In this document: piece by piece, positions 24,471 to 32,966 of the stretch
Numbering within the stretch: position 1 is the stretch's first letter
Layout: each line of letters opens with the position of its first letter
NCBI RefSeq assembly: GCF_024692365.1
Contig: NZ_JAILMR010000015.1
Coordinates: forward strand, 52,525 to 116,524
Reading direction: 5' to 3'
Origin: Ruminococcus sp.
GTDB lineage: Bacteria > Bacillota > Clostridia > Oscillospirales > Ruminococcaceae
DNA: 64,000 bases
Notes under the pieces: model-generated
The model's database searches: none
Told to the model about the DNA's origin: nothing
The model's input: only the letters and a program-made list of their open reading frames with translations
Program-made: the position numbers and the translations under genes

Positions 24471-24499
24471 ATTATAACACACTTTACGCAATATTTCAA
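24471..24499 (-). promoter_or_regulatory. pta promoter
   Basis: Minus strand TTGAAA (24494-24499), 17-bp spacer, TATAAT (24471-24476). Confidence 0.8.
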
Positions 24500-24568
24500 C
24501 CCCTTTGTATTTATGTCGAAAATTATGAATTATAAATTATAAATTGTGAATTATTTTTGCTTTTGTAC

Positions 24569-24597
24569 TTGTAAAGCAGCTTGAAATGTGTTATACT
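24569..24597 (+). promoter_or_regulatory. Promoter of the PH-domain/cheAW operon
   Basis: TTGTAA (24569-24574), 17-bp spacer, TATACT (24592-24597), 76 bp before the first gene. Just upstream is a short AT direct repeat (AAATTATAAATT). Confidence 0.55.
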
Positions 24598-24673
24598 TAA
24601 TTATGTATAACTGTTGGCACAGACGGGAAAAACGATAAAAGTATACATTGCCGATTATTGAGGAGCAGAGGAT

Positions 24674-25147
24674 ATGAAGATCTACAAGCTGTCAAAAAGA
24701 CCGCTGGCGCTTATATATGCGCTGCTGGGTGCTATACTTTTTTTCATCAGGTTCGCGCTTAATCTGGTGCTTGACCTTATCGAGAAGTATGCGCATATAC
24801 ACAGCAATTTTGCGGATTACTATGTATTGCTGCCTTTGTGGGTCGTTGCGGCGCTTTTGGCGGTGCTTGTTCTGCCATTTTATTTTCATAAGGCGAGTTA
24901 CACTGTGTCTGACAAAGAGATAACTGCTAAAAGCGGTCTTTTGATAACATCCAAGCAGTTTATGCTGACATCATCGGTGAAATCGGTGACCTGCATACTT
25001 CTGCCGCTGGGCAGGCTGACGGGTATGAACTTTATAATACTCAACGCTTTGGGTTCGCGGCTGGTGATACCTTTTTTAAACAGGCGCGACGCTGAGGAGA
25101 TATCGAATCTGGTAAACAATTCTATCAGGAGCAGGATAGACGAATGA
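24674..25147 (+). CDS. Bacterial PH-domain (bPH_2, YdbS-like) membrane protein
   Basis: A 157-residue protein with two membrane helices (about 12-34 and 49-71) followed by a bacterial pleckstrin-homology domain (bPH_2, DUF304) whose strands include SYTVSDKEITAKSGLLI and NFIILNALGSRLVIPFL. It overlaps the next gene, a larger multi-PH protein, by 4 bp, the same pair order as ydbS-ydbT of Bacillus, where the two protect against certain secreted bacteriocin-like peptides. First gene of a five-gene operon that ends with cheA-cheW. Confidence 0.8.
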   Translation: MKIYKLSKRPLALIYALLGAILFFIRFALNLVLDLIEKYAHIHSNFADYYVLLPLWVVAALLAVLVLPFYFHKASYTVSDKEITAKSGLLITSKQFMLTSSVKSVTCILLPLGRLTGMNFIILNALGSRLVIPFLNRRDAEEISNLVNNSIRSRIDE

Positions 25148-26640
25148 AAGACGAATACAAGGGCATACGCGGTTTTTTCAGGCGGCGGCAGCACCCTGTG
25201 AAGATCATAATGTATATCGCGAAATATCTTTGGCTGCTGCTGATACCTCTGGCAAAATACCTTATCGCGACACAGTTCGATTTTGAAAGCTGGGTAAAGA
25301 CCAACTGGGTCGATATACTTACCTTATCGGTGATATTCGGATACGGCATACTGCGGTGGGTGTTCATATATTTCGAGATAGAAGAGGACAGTATAATCGC
25401 ACATACTGGGTATTTCGGCATTGAAAAGACACAGGTTTATTTCAGTGAGATGTCTTCAATGTCGCTGTGTCAGGGGTATATTTTCAGATTTCTCGGGGCG
25501 TGTACGGTTTATATCGATACCGATGCAAAAAGCATACAAAGCGCGGATATCAGGCTGGATATCAGCCAGAAACAGGCATTTCGGATATACGAGCTTGCGA
25601 CACAGCGGTGCCGCAGCAAGCCGAAGTATATTTTCAACACTCAGAAGAGAAGTCTATTGATATTTTCACTGCTTTTTTCATCTACCCTTTCGGGGATGCT
25701 TCTCACGCTGACTTTCATATATCAGGCGTACAGGATAGTCGGGCGTGAGATAGAGGAAGAATTTCTGGCAAAGGTGAATACTCAGCTTGAAAAAATGACA
25801 CTGCATATACCAAAGTATCTGATAGTTGCCGCACTGGTTGTTGCGGGCAGCTGGCTGGTATCTTTCGTATCAAACCTTATGCGGCACTGGGGATTCAGCT
25901 GTACGCGGTGTGCGGATATGCTGCTGATAAGCAGCGGCAAGGGCACAAAGCGGCGGCACATCATAATGCGTGAGAGAATAAACTACATCGATTATCAGCA
26001 GTCCATGTTAATGAAGATCTTCGGGATATGTTCGGTGCAGGTACACTGCACGGGCTACGGCAAGCGCAGGCTTGAACTTTCGGCGCTTGTGCCGATAACC
26101 ACGAATTCTTCGGCGGAAACATCTGTAAGGCTGCTTATGCCGAATATGCCGACGGTGGGCTATGATGTGCGCACCGGTCTGGGAGATGTCAGGAGATTTG
26201 TGACTATACCGCTGCTGATATGTATGCTGCCGGGAGCGTTATATGAATTCCTTTGCAGGCTGATACCGCGCTTTGAGATGGTAGTAAAAACTATCCCCGA
26301 CTGGAAAAGCGCTTTGACCAATCTGGCGGTGATATCAATGGTGCCGCTGGTATGGCTGGTCATAGTAAAGGTAAATGCGGCATTCAATACGGCGGTGGGC
26401 TTTGAGGGCGGACACTGTATGCTTTCCTATTGCAGATACTACCGCTTTCATAAAGCATCTGTCAGGATGGACAGGATAAGCAAGATAAAGATAACCAGAA
26501 ATCCATTTCAGCGTATGAACGGTACTTGTCACCTTTATGTGTATACCTCTGCGGAGGGTTCAAGCCGCCATGTGGTAAAGGGGCTGAATTATGAGAGACT
26601 AACTGCTGCGATGGCTAAGGCAGGTATTATCGACCCGTGA
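25144..26640 (+). CDS. Multi-PH-domain (bPH_2, YdbT-like) membrane protein
   Basis: A 498-residue membrane protein with repeated units of two membrane helices plus one bacterial PH domain. PH-like segments appear after about residues 75 (EIEEDSIIAHTGYFGIEKTQ), 250 (FSCTRCADMLLISSGKGTKR) and 420 (GHCMLSYCRYYRFHKASVRM); helix pairs lie near 20-75, 165-245 and 345-405. This is the YdbT architecture. Partner of the preceding YdbS-like protein. Possible role in membrane stress or peptide resistance by family analogy only. Confidence 0.8.
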   Translation: MKDEYKGIRGFFRRRQHPVKIIMYIAKYLWLLLIPLAKYLIATQFDFESWVKTNWVDILTLSVIFGYGILRWVFIYFEIEEDSIIAHTGYFGIEKTQVYFSEMSSMSLCQGYIFRFLGACTVYIDTDAKSIQSADIRLDISQKQAFRIYELATQRCRSKPKYIFNTQKRSLLIFSLLFSSTLSGMLLTLTFIYQAYRIVGREIEEEFLAKVNTQLEKMTLHIPKYLIVAALVVAGSWLVSFVSNLMRHWGFSCTRCADMLLISSGKGTKRRHIIMRERINYIDYQQSMLMKIFGICSVQVHCTGYGKRRLELSALVPITTNSSAETSVRLLMPNMPTVGYDVRTGLGDVRRFVTIPLLICMLPGALYEFLCRLIPRFEMVVKTIPDWKSALTNLAVISMVPLVWLVIVKVNAAFNTAVGFEGGHCMLSYCRYYRFHKASVRMDRISKIKITRNPFQRMNGTCHLYVYTSAEGSSRHVVKGLNYERLTAAMAKAGIIDP

Positions 26641-26665
26641 TGATATCGGGAAAAGGAGAGGGACT

Positions 26666-27058
26666 ATGGAAGAATATTCTGTAAAGCTGAAAAAACTTAC
26701 GGACGGTACTTTATATAATGCCATTGTAACAGAGGAAGATAACGGTGAAGTGCTGAAGTTCAAGGCGGAAATCGGCGGCAGAAATAACGTGGGTGAAGAC
26801 GAGGATTATTTCACGGCTTTCCAAAAGCTCAGGGACTCACTTCTTGCTGACGGGTACGGTATGTGCTGTGCAGGGGCGCTGGTGAATGCTTTGCAGTCCG
26901 GCATGATGGCGGGCAGTGACAGGGTATATCTTGTCAGGCTGGGAGAAAAGCCGACGATGAAAGACGCGGTCGGGATATTCTCACCTGCGGATATGGAAGA
27001 TTTCCCTGACAGCAAAGCGCAGGAGATATATGCGGAGAGATTCTTTGATTCGATATAA
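26666..27058 (+). CDS. Conserved-looking protein of unknown function
   Basis: A 130-residue soluble acidic protein. No family recognised. It begins MEEYSVKLKKLTDGTLYNAI, has a middle helix FQKLRDSLLADGYGMCCAGA, then NALQSGMMAGSDRVYLVRLG. AAAGGAGAGGGACT precedes the ATG. Its 25-bp and 32-bp distances to the PH gene and to cheA show it belongs to the same operon, so a role in connecting membrane sensing to CheA is possible but unproven. Confidence 0.7.
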   Translation: MEEYSVKLKKLTDGTLYNAIVTEEDNGEVLKFKAEIGGRNNVGEDEDYFTAFQKLRDSLLADGYGMCCAGALVNALQSGMMAGSDRVYLVRLGEKPTMKDAVGIFSPADMEDFPDSKAQEIYAERFFDSI

Positions 27059-27090
27059 AAAACATCTGAGATGACGGGCGGTGATACGAT

Positions 27091-29520
27091 ATGCCAAAAT
27101 TTGATGAGAGCATGGAAAGCATGGTCGATACCTTTTTATTTGAAACGGGCGGACTGCTTGAAAACCTTGACGAGATACTCATGCGTGCCGAACAGGCGGA
27201 AGAGATATCTATGATCGAGGAATCGGATATCGCGGAGATATTCCGAACCATGCACACGATAAAGGGTTCGGCGGCGATGATGGGCTTGCAGAATATGTCT
27301 ACCCTTGCCCACGCGATGGAAGATATGTTCTTCATAATACGCGAAAAGACCTATGTGCGCACTGACAAGGCGGCGCTGTTCGACCTGCTTTACAAAAGCA
27401 GTGACGCGCTGAAAGCCGAACTTGATGATCTTACCGATGAGGATATACCGCTTACTGATTTTTCGGATATGATAGGGCAGATACACGAACTTGCGGCGTA
27501 CTTCAAGGGCGAGGGCGGTTCTGCTGAGGTGCAGGGTTCGGACATTCCCTCGGATATATTTGATGAGAACGAACCTGCTGATATGCTGACTTATAAACTC
27601 ATCTATGATGAGACTTGTCAGATGCCGTCGGCAAGAGCAATAGTGCTGATACGCAAGCTGGGTGCTTTTGCTGAGGTGTGCAGAACTTTCCCTGCGGATA
27701 TGGACGACGATAACGCTGATAGTCAGATAAAGAGCGGCGGGCTTTACATAAAGCTTGTGACAGATGACCGCAACGCTGTTGAAAAAGTACTTTCTGCAGC
27801 ACTGAATGTTGAAAACTTCGAGCTGTTCACAAAGGACAAGCTGAAAGCTATGTCAGGCGGGGCTGACAGCAGTAAAACATCTGCGCTGAATATTCCCGAA
27901 GGGGTTTTTCTGCCTGATGACAGCGAAGATATGCTGACTTACAGGGTCACTTACAGTGAAAGCTGTGCTATGCCTTCGGCAAGGGCGATAGTTCTTTTGA
28001 GAAAACTTGGCGCTGTATCGGAAGTCTGCCGAACTGTCCCGCCCGATATGGACGGCGATGATGCTGATGATGCCATCAAGAAGCACGGACTGTTCATAAA
28101 GCTTATCACTGACGATACTGCCGCTGTTGAGAAAATGCTGCAAAGCGGTATCAATGTTGAAAGCGCGGTCAAGGTAGATAAGTCAGATGCGGAAAAGGAA
28201 GCGCCAAAGGCAGGAACCGCAGAAAAAGCGGAAGCACAGAAGACGGAGAATAAGGCGGAAACACAGGCGGAGCAGCCTCCGAAGCCCGCAGCCAAGGCGC
28301 AGAAAAAAGAACACAAGGAACAGAGTATGCTGACAGTCAAGCTGGAAAAACTTGACAAGCTGCTTGACCTTGTTTCGGAAATAGTAATAGCTGAAAGTGC
28401 TGTAACTTCGTCACCCGACCTGAGAGGGCTGGATACCAAGCTTGACCGCTTCAACAAGTCCTCACGCGAACTGAAAAAGCTGACGGACGAATTGCAGGAC
28501 GTTGTGATGTCACTGCGAATGGTGCCTGTATCGACAGCATTCCAGAAGATGAACAGGGTAGTCCGTGATATGAACAACACCCTGAAAAAGAATGCCAATC
28601 TGGTGTTCAGGGGTGAGGATACAGAGGTCGATAAATCCATAATAGATATGCTGGGCGACCCGCTGATGCACATCGTCAGGAATGCTGTTGACCACGGTAT
28701 AGAAACTCCCGAGGAACGTGCGGCTTCGGGCAAGAAAAATCCGCCTACCGTTACCCTTAGCGCGGGGTATGAATCCAATGAGGTAGTCATATCCTGCAAA
28801 GACAACGGTGCGGGCATGGACGCGGCTAAGATAATGGCAAAGGCGAAAAAGAATGGTCTGCTGACAAAGCCTGAGAGCGAATATACCGAAAGGGAGATAT
28901 TCAATTTCGTTGTTGCCGCGGGATTTTCCACCAACGAAACAGTAACGCAGTACAGCGGACGCGGTGTTGGTATGGACGTTGTCAAGCAGAACATCGAAAA
29001 AGTGGGCGGAAAGCTGACAGTCAACTCAAAACTGGGCAAGGGTAGTACCTTCACCATAAGGATACCGTTGTCCCTTTCGATAGTTGACGTTCTCAGCGTC
29101 GAGATAGGCAGCAGCAGTATTTCAATACCTGCATTGTCGGTAAGAGAAGCATTCTCCTGCAAGGCGGATAATGTCATCACCGACCCCGATGGTAATGAGT
29201 TCGTATACTTGAGGGACAAATGTCTTCCGCTGATAAGGCTGGGGGACAAGCTTCAGCTGGAAACGGATATCACCGACCCGACCGAGGGAATATGCATATA
29301 CTGCCGCGAGGGTGCTTATGAAGCGGTTCTGCTTGCGGACAGGATAGTTTGCGACCAGCAGGTGGTTGTAAAGCCTTTTTCGCCGCTGCTTGACGGACTT
29401 CATCTGAAAGAAGCGGGTCTTGCGGGCTGTTCGATACTTGGTGACGGCAGCATGACTATAATACTCGATATGTTCTCGCTGTTGGGCGGTGAAACAGGGG
29501 AGGAGGCTTCAAATGGCTGA
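27091..29520 (+). CDS. cheA: Chemotaxis histidine kinase CheA with duplicated P2 domain
   Basis: An 809-residue CheA. P1 (Hpt) at 5-110 with phosphoacceptor His55 in HTIKGSA. Then two P2 (response-regulator docking) domains instead of one, about 160-248 and 277-364, sharing DMLTY, MPSARAIVL, RKLGA, EVCRT and the FIKL/YIKL blocks. A Lys/Glu/Ala-rich linker (365-410) leads to P3 dimerisation, P4 kinase (N box HIVRNAVDHGIE near 527, G1 KDNGAGMD, G2 GRGVGMDVV near 623, G3 GKGSTFTIRIPL) and P5, the CheW-like coupling domain. It should phosphorylate CheY/CheB-type regulators, none of which is nearby. Followed by cheW with an 8-bp overlap. Confidence 0.95.
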   Translation: MPKFDESMESMVDTFLFETGGLLENLDEILMRAEQAEEISMIEESDIAEIFRTMHTIKGSAAMMGLQNMSTLAHAMEDMFFIIREKTYVRTDKAALFDLLYKSSDALKAELDDLTDEDIPLTDFSDMIGQIHELAAYFKGEGGSAEVQGSDIPSDIFDENEPADMLTYKLIYDETCQMPSARAIVLIRKLGAFAEVCRTFPADMDDDNADSQIKSGGLYIKLVTDDRNAVEKVLSAALNVENFELFTKDKLKAMSGGADSSKTSALNIPEGVFLPDDSEDMLTYRVTYSESCAMPSARAIVLLRKLGAVSEVCRTVPPDMDGDDADDAIKKHGLFIKLITDDTAAVEKMLQSGINVESAVKVDKSDAEKEAPKAGTAEKAEAQKTENKAETQAEQPPKPAAKAQKKEHKEQSMLTVKLEKLDKLLDLVSEIVIAESAVTSSPDLRGLDTKLDRFNKSSRELKKLTDELQDVVMSLRMVPVSTAFQKMNRVVRDMNNTLKKNANLVFRGEDTEVDKSIIDMLGDPLMHIVRNAVDHGIETPEERAASGKKNPPTVTLSAGYESNEVVISCKDNGAGMDAAKIMAKAKKNGLLTKPESEYTEREIFNFVVAAGFSTNETVTQYSGRGVGMDVVKQNIEKVGGKLTVNSKLGKGSTFTIRIPLSLSIVDVLSVEIGSSSISIPALSVREAFSCKADNVITDPDGNEFVYLRDKCLPLIRLGDKLQLETDITDPTEGICIYCREGAYEAVLLADRIVCDQQVVVKPFSPLLDGLHLKEAGLAGCSILGDGSMTIILDMFSLLGGETGEEASNG

Positions 29521-29947
29521 TATTTATGAACTTCTGGATAACGGCGGTCAACTGCTGACTTTTACCGCAGGCGGAGAGTATTACGGATTTTACATACTCA
29601 GCGTAGCGGATATCATAGAAATGCCCGAATTCACGGTGATACCCACCGCTCCCTCATATGTGCTTGGACTGATGAACCATCGTGGCAAGGCTGTGCCCGT
29701 TATGGATCTCCGACTTCGTCTTGGTCTGCCGCAGGGGGATTACGATGAAAGAAGCTGTGTTATAGTTATAGAGGTCAACACCATGCAGTGCGGTCTGGCG
29801 GTTGACAGAGTCAGCGATGTTGAGAACGTGACTGCTGAGATGATAGCACGTTCTCCTGTTGATGCGGGGCTGGTAAAAGGCTTTGTTATCCGTGAGGACA
29901 AGCCGAGGATATCCATACTCGATCCCGAAACTGTTGCAAGAACATAA
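29513..29947 (+). CDS. cheW: Chemotaxis coupling protein CheW
   Basis: A 144-residue CheW: QLLTFTAGGEYYGFYILSVA then DIIEMPEFTVIPTAPSYVLG and LMNHRGKAVPVMDLRLRLGL, the standard CheW core. It links receptors (MCPs) to CheA. Start 29513 is chosen because GGGAGGAGGCTTCAA precedes it inside the cheA end, giving an 8-bp overlap; an ATG 24 bp earlier has no such site. No receptor, cheY, cheB, cheR or flagellar gene lies in the window. Confidence 0.94.
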   Translation: MADIYELLDNGGQLLTFTAGGEYYGFYILSVADIIEMPEFTVIPTAPSYVLGLMNHRGKAVPVMDLRLRLGLPQGDYDERSCVIVIEVNTMQCGLAVDRVSDVENVTAEMIARSPVDAGLVKGFVIREDKPRISILDPETVART

Positions 29948-29953
29948 AAATAC

Positions 29954-29986
29954 GGACGGTAGGCATTTTACTATGGCTTACCGTCC
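29954..29986 (+). terminator. Bidirectional terminator between cheW and the dockerin gene
   Basis: GGACGGTA / TACCGTCC stem (extended by a GGC/GGC-side bulge) with T-rich sequence on the right and A-rich on the left, between two convergent genes. Confidence 0.75.
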
Positions 29987-29996
29987 ATTGTTTATG

Positions 29997-30845
29997 TTAG
30001 TGATAATAGGAATCTATACCCAGATATTCTTCAAGGCAAAGTCCCGATTTTGTTATCTTCTTTGCGAGATCCTTGCCTACATATCTTACGTGCCATGATT
30101 CATACATGAAACCTGTCTTGTCCTCTTTGCCGTAAGGGTAGCGGAGTATAAATCCGTAATCAGCGCAGTGTGCGGCAATCCACTTAGCTTCGCGGGTGCC
30201 GTTGAATGATGTGCTGGCGTTGTTGATATCTATGGCAAGTCCTGTCTGGTGCTCGGAGTGTCCGGGTCTTGCGGAGTATGTATCAGCTGCCCACTGACCG
30301 TCCCTGTTTACGTAGTTCCAGTAGAGATTATACTGAGTCCAGTAGCTTCTGAATCCCGAGCATATCCACAGTGAGATACCGTCATTCCATGCGGCGGCCT
30401 GCATATTATAGAACGCCTGCTGTGTTTCGGCAGTAAGACCATTGCCGTAATTCTCGGGAAGAGAATAGCTCTTGTTTACAACCAGTATGCCGTTTACATA
30501 TGTAACGCCGTTCTTGACCTCGATAACAGAACCTGTCGGCTCTGGATCGGGTTCAGGGTCAGGGTCGGAGATATTGCGTTTGCCCTTGATATGGGCTGCT
30601 ATCTTTGTGATATCACTAACGTCAATTTTGCCGTCGCCGTTGACATCAGCCGCAGCAGTCGCTGTTTTGGAAAGTACCCTCTTGCCCTTGATGTGTGCAG
30701 CAACGAGTATGATGTCAGTGACGTTGATCTTGCCGTCGCCGTTTACATCGCCGAGACTCGCCGCAGATGCGCATACCGTGCCCGCGATGACCGCAGCTGT
30801 AACAGCCGCCACGGCAGAAGTGATGAGTTTCATTCCTTTTTTCAT
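29997..30845 (-). CDS. Secreted dockerin-bearing VanY-type carboxypeptidase (M15)
   Basis: A 282-residue secreted protein: signal peptide (MKKGMKLITSAVAAVTAAVI ending ASA), then at once a type I dockerin with two calcium-binding repeats (GDVNGDGKINVTDIILVAAH and ADVNGDGKIDVSDITKIAAH), a DPEPDPEP linker, then a peptidase M15B/VanY domain with the zinc motif HSEHQTGLAIDI and the ESWHVRYVG block holding catalytic Glu and the last His ligand. It should trim D-Ala-D-Ala or L,D peptides of peptidoglycan while attached to a cohesin. Start 30845 is preferred (GGAGATATTGAAC before ATG) over ATGs upstream. An N-terminal dockerin on a wall peptidase is unusual. Confidence 0.92.
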   Translation of the reverse strand: MKKGMKLITSAVAAVTAAVIAGTVCASAASLGDVNGDGKINVTDIILVAAHIKGKRVLSKTATAAADVNGDGKIDVSDITKIAAHIKGKRNISDPDPEPDPEPTGSVIEVKNGVTYVNGILVVNKSYSLPENYGNGLTAETQQAFYNMQAAAWNDGISLWICSGFRSYWTQYNLYWNYVNRDGQWAADTYSARPGHSEHQTGLAIDINNASTSFNGTREAKWIAAHCADYGFILRYPYGKEDKTGFMYESWHVRYVGKDLAKKITKSGLCLEEYLGIDSYYH

Positions 30846-30885
30846 GTTCAATATCTCCATTATCAAATTTCCCCGTATCGGGGTC

Positions 30886-32058
30886 TCATACAAGTTCGTC
30901 CTCTTTGCGGGATGTGTATATTATGCTGAATACACTGCTGAAAATCGAGTGGGTCAGTATATCTTCAGCTTTTATATCTCCGCTTGAAAATCGTATCATT
31001 CCGCCTGTTTCATTCAGGTGAGTTACTGCCAGCCCCACCGATTCGGGTGCGCGGTCATTAAGGTCGCGGCGTATCGCTTCAAGCAGATATTCGGGGGAAA
31101 GGTGTGGTGCATAGCGGATACTGCCCTGCCATGGGTTGGTGACATTTGTCTTGTCAGGGGAAATCTCTCCCAGCTTTTCTGGCGGGCATTCATTACGCAG
31201 AAGCCCTGCGCCGTGTCGGGTGACGTAGCTGCGCATAACGTATACCGCGCTGTCAAGGGTAAGTCCGTGGTTCTGGCAGAATCTCAGCGGCTCATCAAGA
31301 CCTGTGCGAGATGCCGTCACATGGGGATAGTATTCTTGGTTTTCCGAATCAAGCAGAAGCCCCTGCGCACCCTCAAAAACTATGCTGTCGTATGCGGCAA
31401 GACGGCTGTCTTCCGCTATATCTGTCAGTTCAAGATTTTTGTGCATCTGTTCGGCAGCCGAACGAAGAACATTGTCATCACTAAGAAGTTCGCCGTATTC
31501 GCCAAGCTTGTCCGTATCCAGTCCGAGGGCTTTCAGCCGCACCGCACCGTATCCGTGCCGAATCTCTTTCATGCGGTGAAATAGATCCTCGGCACTGTGG
31601 AATTTCAGCCAGCCCATATCCACGCCGAAGCCTGCACGTATACGTAGGTCAGCCTCGTTGATTCCCATACCGCAGCTGCCGTGCCTGCTCTCGCCGCGGG
31701 AAGTTTCCAGTGCCATATTTATCAGCACGTCGTCTATCAGCGTGACTTTTGTATCCTTACAGACGAATATTCTCGGTGCAATGCCCGATATATTGAGGAA
31801 GCTTTCAAACTCCTCACCCAGCTTGTAAAGGTCGGGAAGAAAATTTTCACCCCATACAGTATCAGCCACACGAAATGAGCCCGAGCCTATCTGGTGAAAA
31901 ACGAACCTTTTACCGCCATGAACCACGGTATGACCCGCCTGCGCTCCGCCGTTGTGCCTTACAACAGCACAGCGACCCTCGGCGCAGAGAGCATCCGTCA
32001 CAAGCCCTTTGCCCTCATCGCCGAAACACGCGCCTATAACTGCCGTGCAGCGGCTCAA
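30886..32058 (-). CDS. Divergent adenylosuccinate synthetase-like enzyme
   Basis: A 390-residue PurA homologue, shorter than the usual 425-430. The GTP/IMP loop reads GACFGDEGKGLVTD (catalytic Asp14 kept; canonical GAQWGDEGKGKIVD), then RHNGGAQAGHTVV, RHGSCGMGINEADLR in place of the usual TGRGIGPAY block, FEGAQGLLLD, YPHVTASRTG and VTRHGAG. Family chemistry joins Asp to IMP using GTP; the altered IMP-site blocks suggest a different nucleotide or partner. Start is a TTG at 32058 overlapping the VWA stop (GGGAG 9 bp before). It is not in a purine cluster but in an operon with a VWA protein and a pseudokinase. Confidence 0.82.
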   Translation of the reverse strand: MSRCTAVIGACFGDEGKGLVTDALCAEGRCAVVRHNGGAQAGHTVVHGGKRFVFHQIGSGSFRVADTVWGENFLPDLYKLGEEFESFLNISGIAPRIFVCKDTKVTLIDDVLINMALETSRGESRHGSCGMGINEADLRIRAGFGVDMGWLKFHSAEDLFHRMKEIRHGYGAVRLKALGLDTDKLGEYGELLSDDNVLRSAAEQMHKNLELTDIAEDSRLAAYDSIVFEGAQGLLLDSENQEYYPHVTASRTGLDEPLRFCQNHGLTLDSAVYVMRSYVTRHGAGLLRNECPPEKLGEISPDKTNVTNPWQGSIRYAPHLSPEYLLEAIRRDLNDRAPESVGLAVTHLNETGGMIRFSSGDIKAEDILTHSIFSSVFSIIYTSRKEDELV

Positions 32059-32951
32059 AATACTATGCTCCCGCTCTTATCCTGCAATTTCAGGTCGCGA
32101 AGAGAATCCGCTATTATCGGACGGTCTTTTTCGTCCCAGTTTTTAAGTGTTTCATCTATGGTCTTTCCACCGCTCATCATCAGTGCGCTGACGATAAGTT
32201 CGGGTATCACCTTTATATCGCGGGGAGATATCCTCATAACTCTGCCGGGTAAAGCCCCGCCGATGTAGTCGGGTATAGCGTTTCTGTGGGATGTTATGTG
32301 TATATGGAAAAGTTCGTATTTTTCAGAAGCCATCTCGGCGAGTTCTTCAATGGTATACATCTTGCCCTCATCGGAGAATATGTTTTTTATATCCTGCGCA
32401 GAAACTGTCTTGTGACACTCTGCATCGCCTATGGTGAAGATATAGCCCTTTTTGCCGCGCTTGTCAAAGCAGTCGGTCTTGGTGTGCTTTGCGGCGAAAT
32501 ACCACAGAAGATGGTAGTCCTCGGGCATATCTCCGCCGCCAAGCTCCAGCCAGAGTTCCATAAGCTGTTCGGCTATCCTGATATCGGATTCAAACTGAGT
32601 CACCTGTAAGGGTGCATTGTCAACCACATCGCCAAGCGCCGCGAACATTATCTGCGGGTCGCTAATGGGCTTGGTTGAAAACAGCTTCATCATAGTTTCG
32701 TGAAGTCCCTCTTTAGCTATCTGTGCCGCCAGATATCCCATTGAGCCCGTAACGTCAAGACCAAGTATTATCGGCGTAGATTCGGGATGGTCGTCGGAGT
32801 CCATCGCTTCACGCATATTGATGTACTTGGGGTCGAATTTGGGATCCATTTTCGTCTTTTTGAAAATGTCCCTGTCGTTTGAATGTTCGGTTATTCTGGA
32901 GCTTGCTTTGAGTTTTGTCCAGTCCGCGCTGGTGTAGCTTCCGTGTCCCAT
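32055..32951 (-). CDS. VWA (von Willebrand A) domain protein
   Basis: A 298-residue cytoplasmic protein. After an N-terminal 55-residue segment (MGHGSYTSADWTKLKASSRI at the start) comes a VWA domain: MIDAS motif DVTGS (Asp66, Thr68, Ser70), the downstream metal Thr region in LGGGDMPEDYHLL near 138-150, and Asp in FTIGDAECH near 172-180. No signal peptide or membrane helix. AAAGGAAGTATCATC precedes the ATG. Middle gene of the operon; VWA proteins of tellurite/stress-type systems work with kinase-fold partners, which matches the neighbour, but this is analogy. Confidence 0.85.
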   Translation of the reverse strand: MGHGSYTSADWTKLKASSRITEHSNDRDIFKKTKMDPKFDPKYINMREAMDSDDHPESTPIILGLDVTGSMGYLAAQIAKEGLHETMMKLFSTKPISDPQIMFAALGDVVDNAPLQVTQFESDIRIAEQLMELWLELGGGDMPEDYHLLWYFAAKHTKTDCFDKRGKKGYIFTIGDAECHKTVSAQDIKNIFSDEGKMYTIEELAEMASEKYELFHIHITSHRNAIPDYIGGALPGRVMRISPRDIKVIPELIVSALMMSGGKTIDETLKNWDEKDRPIIADSLRDLKLQDKSGSIVF

Positions 32952-32966
32952 GATGATACTTCCTTT

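Noticed and set aside
24520..24556. AT-rich direct repeats before the PH-domain operon as a replication or binding element
   Set aside because: Only three short overlapping AAATTAT-type words; too simple to separate from AT-rich promoter sequence.
27951..29249. 432-residue open frame antisense to cheA
   Set aside because: cheA is unmistakable on the plus strand; the antisense frame is Ser-rich low-complexity with no ribosome site, a shadow of codon bias.
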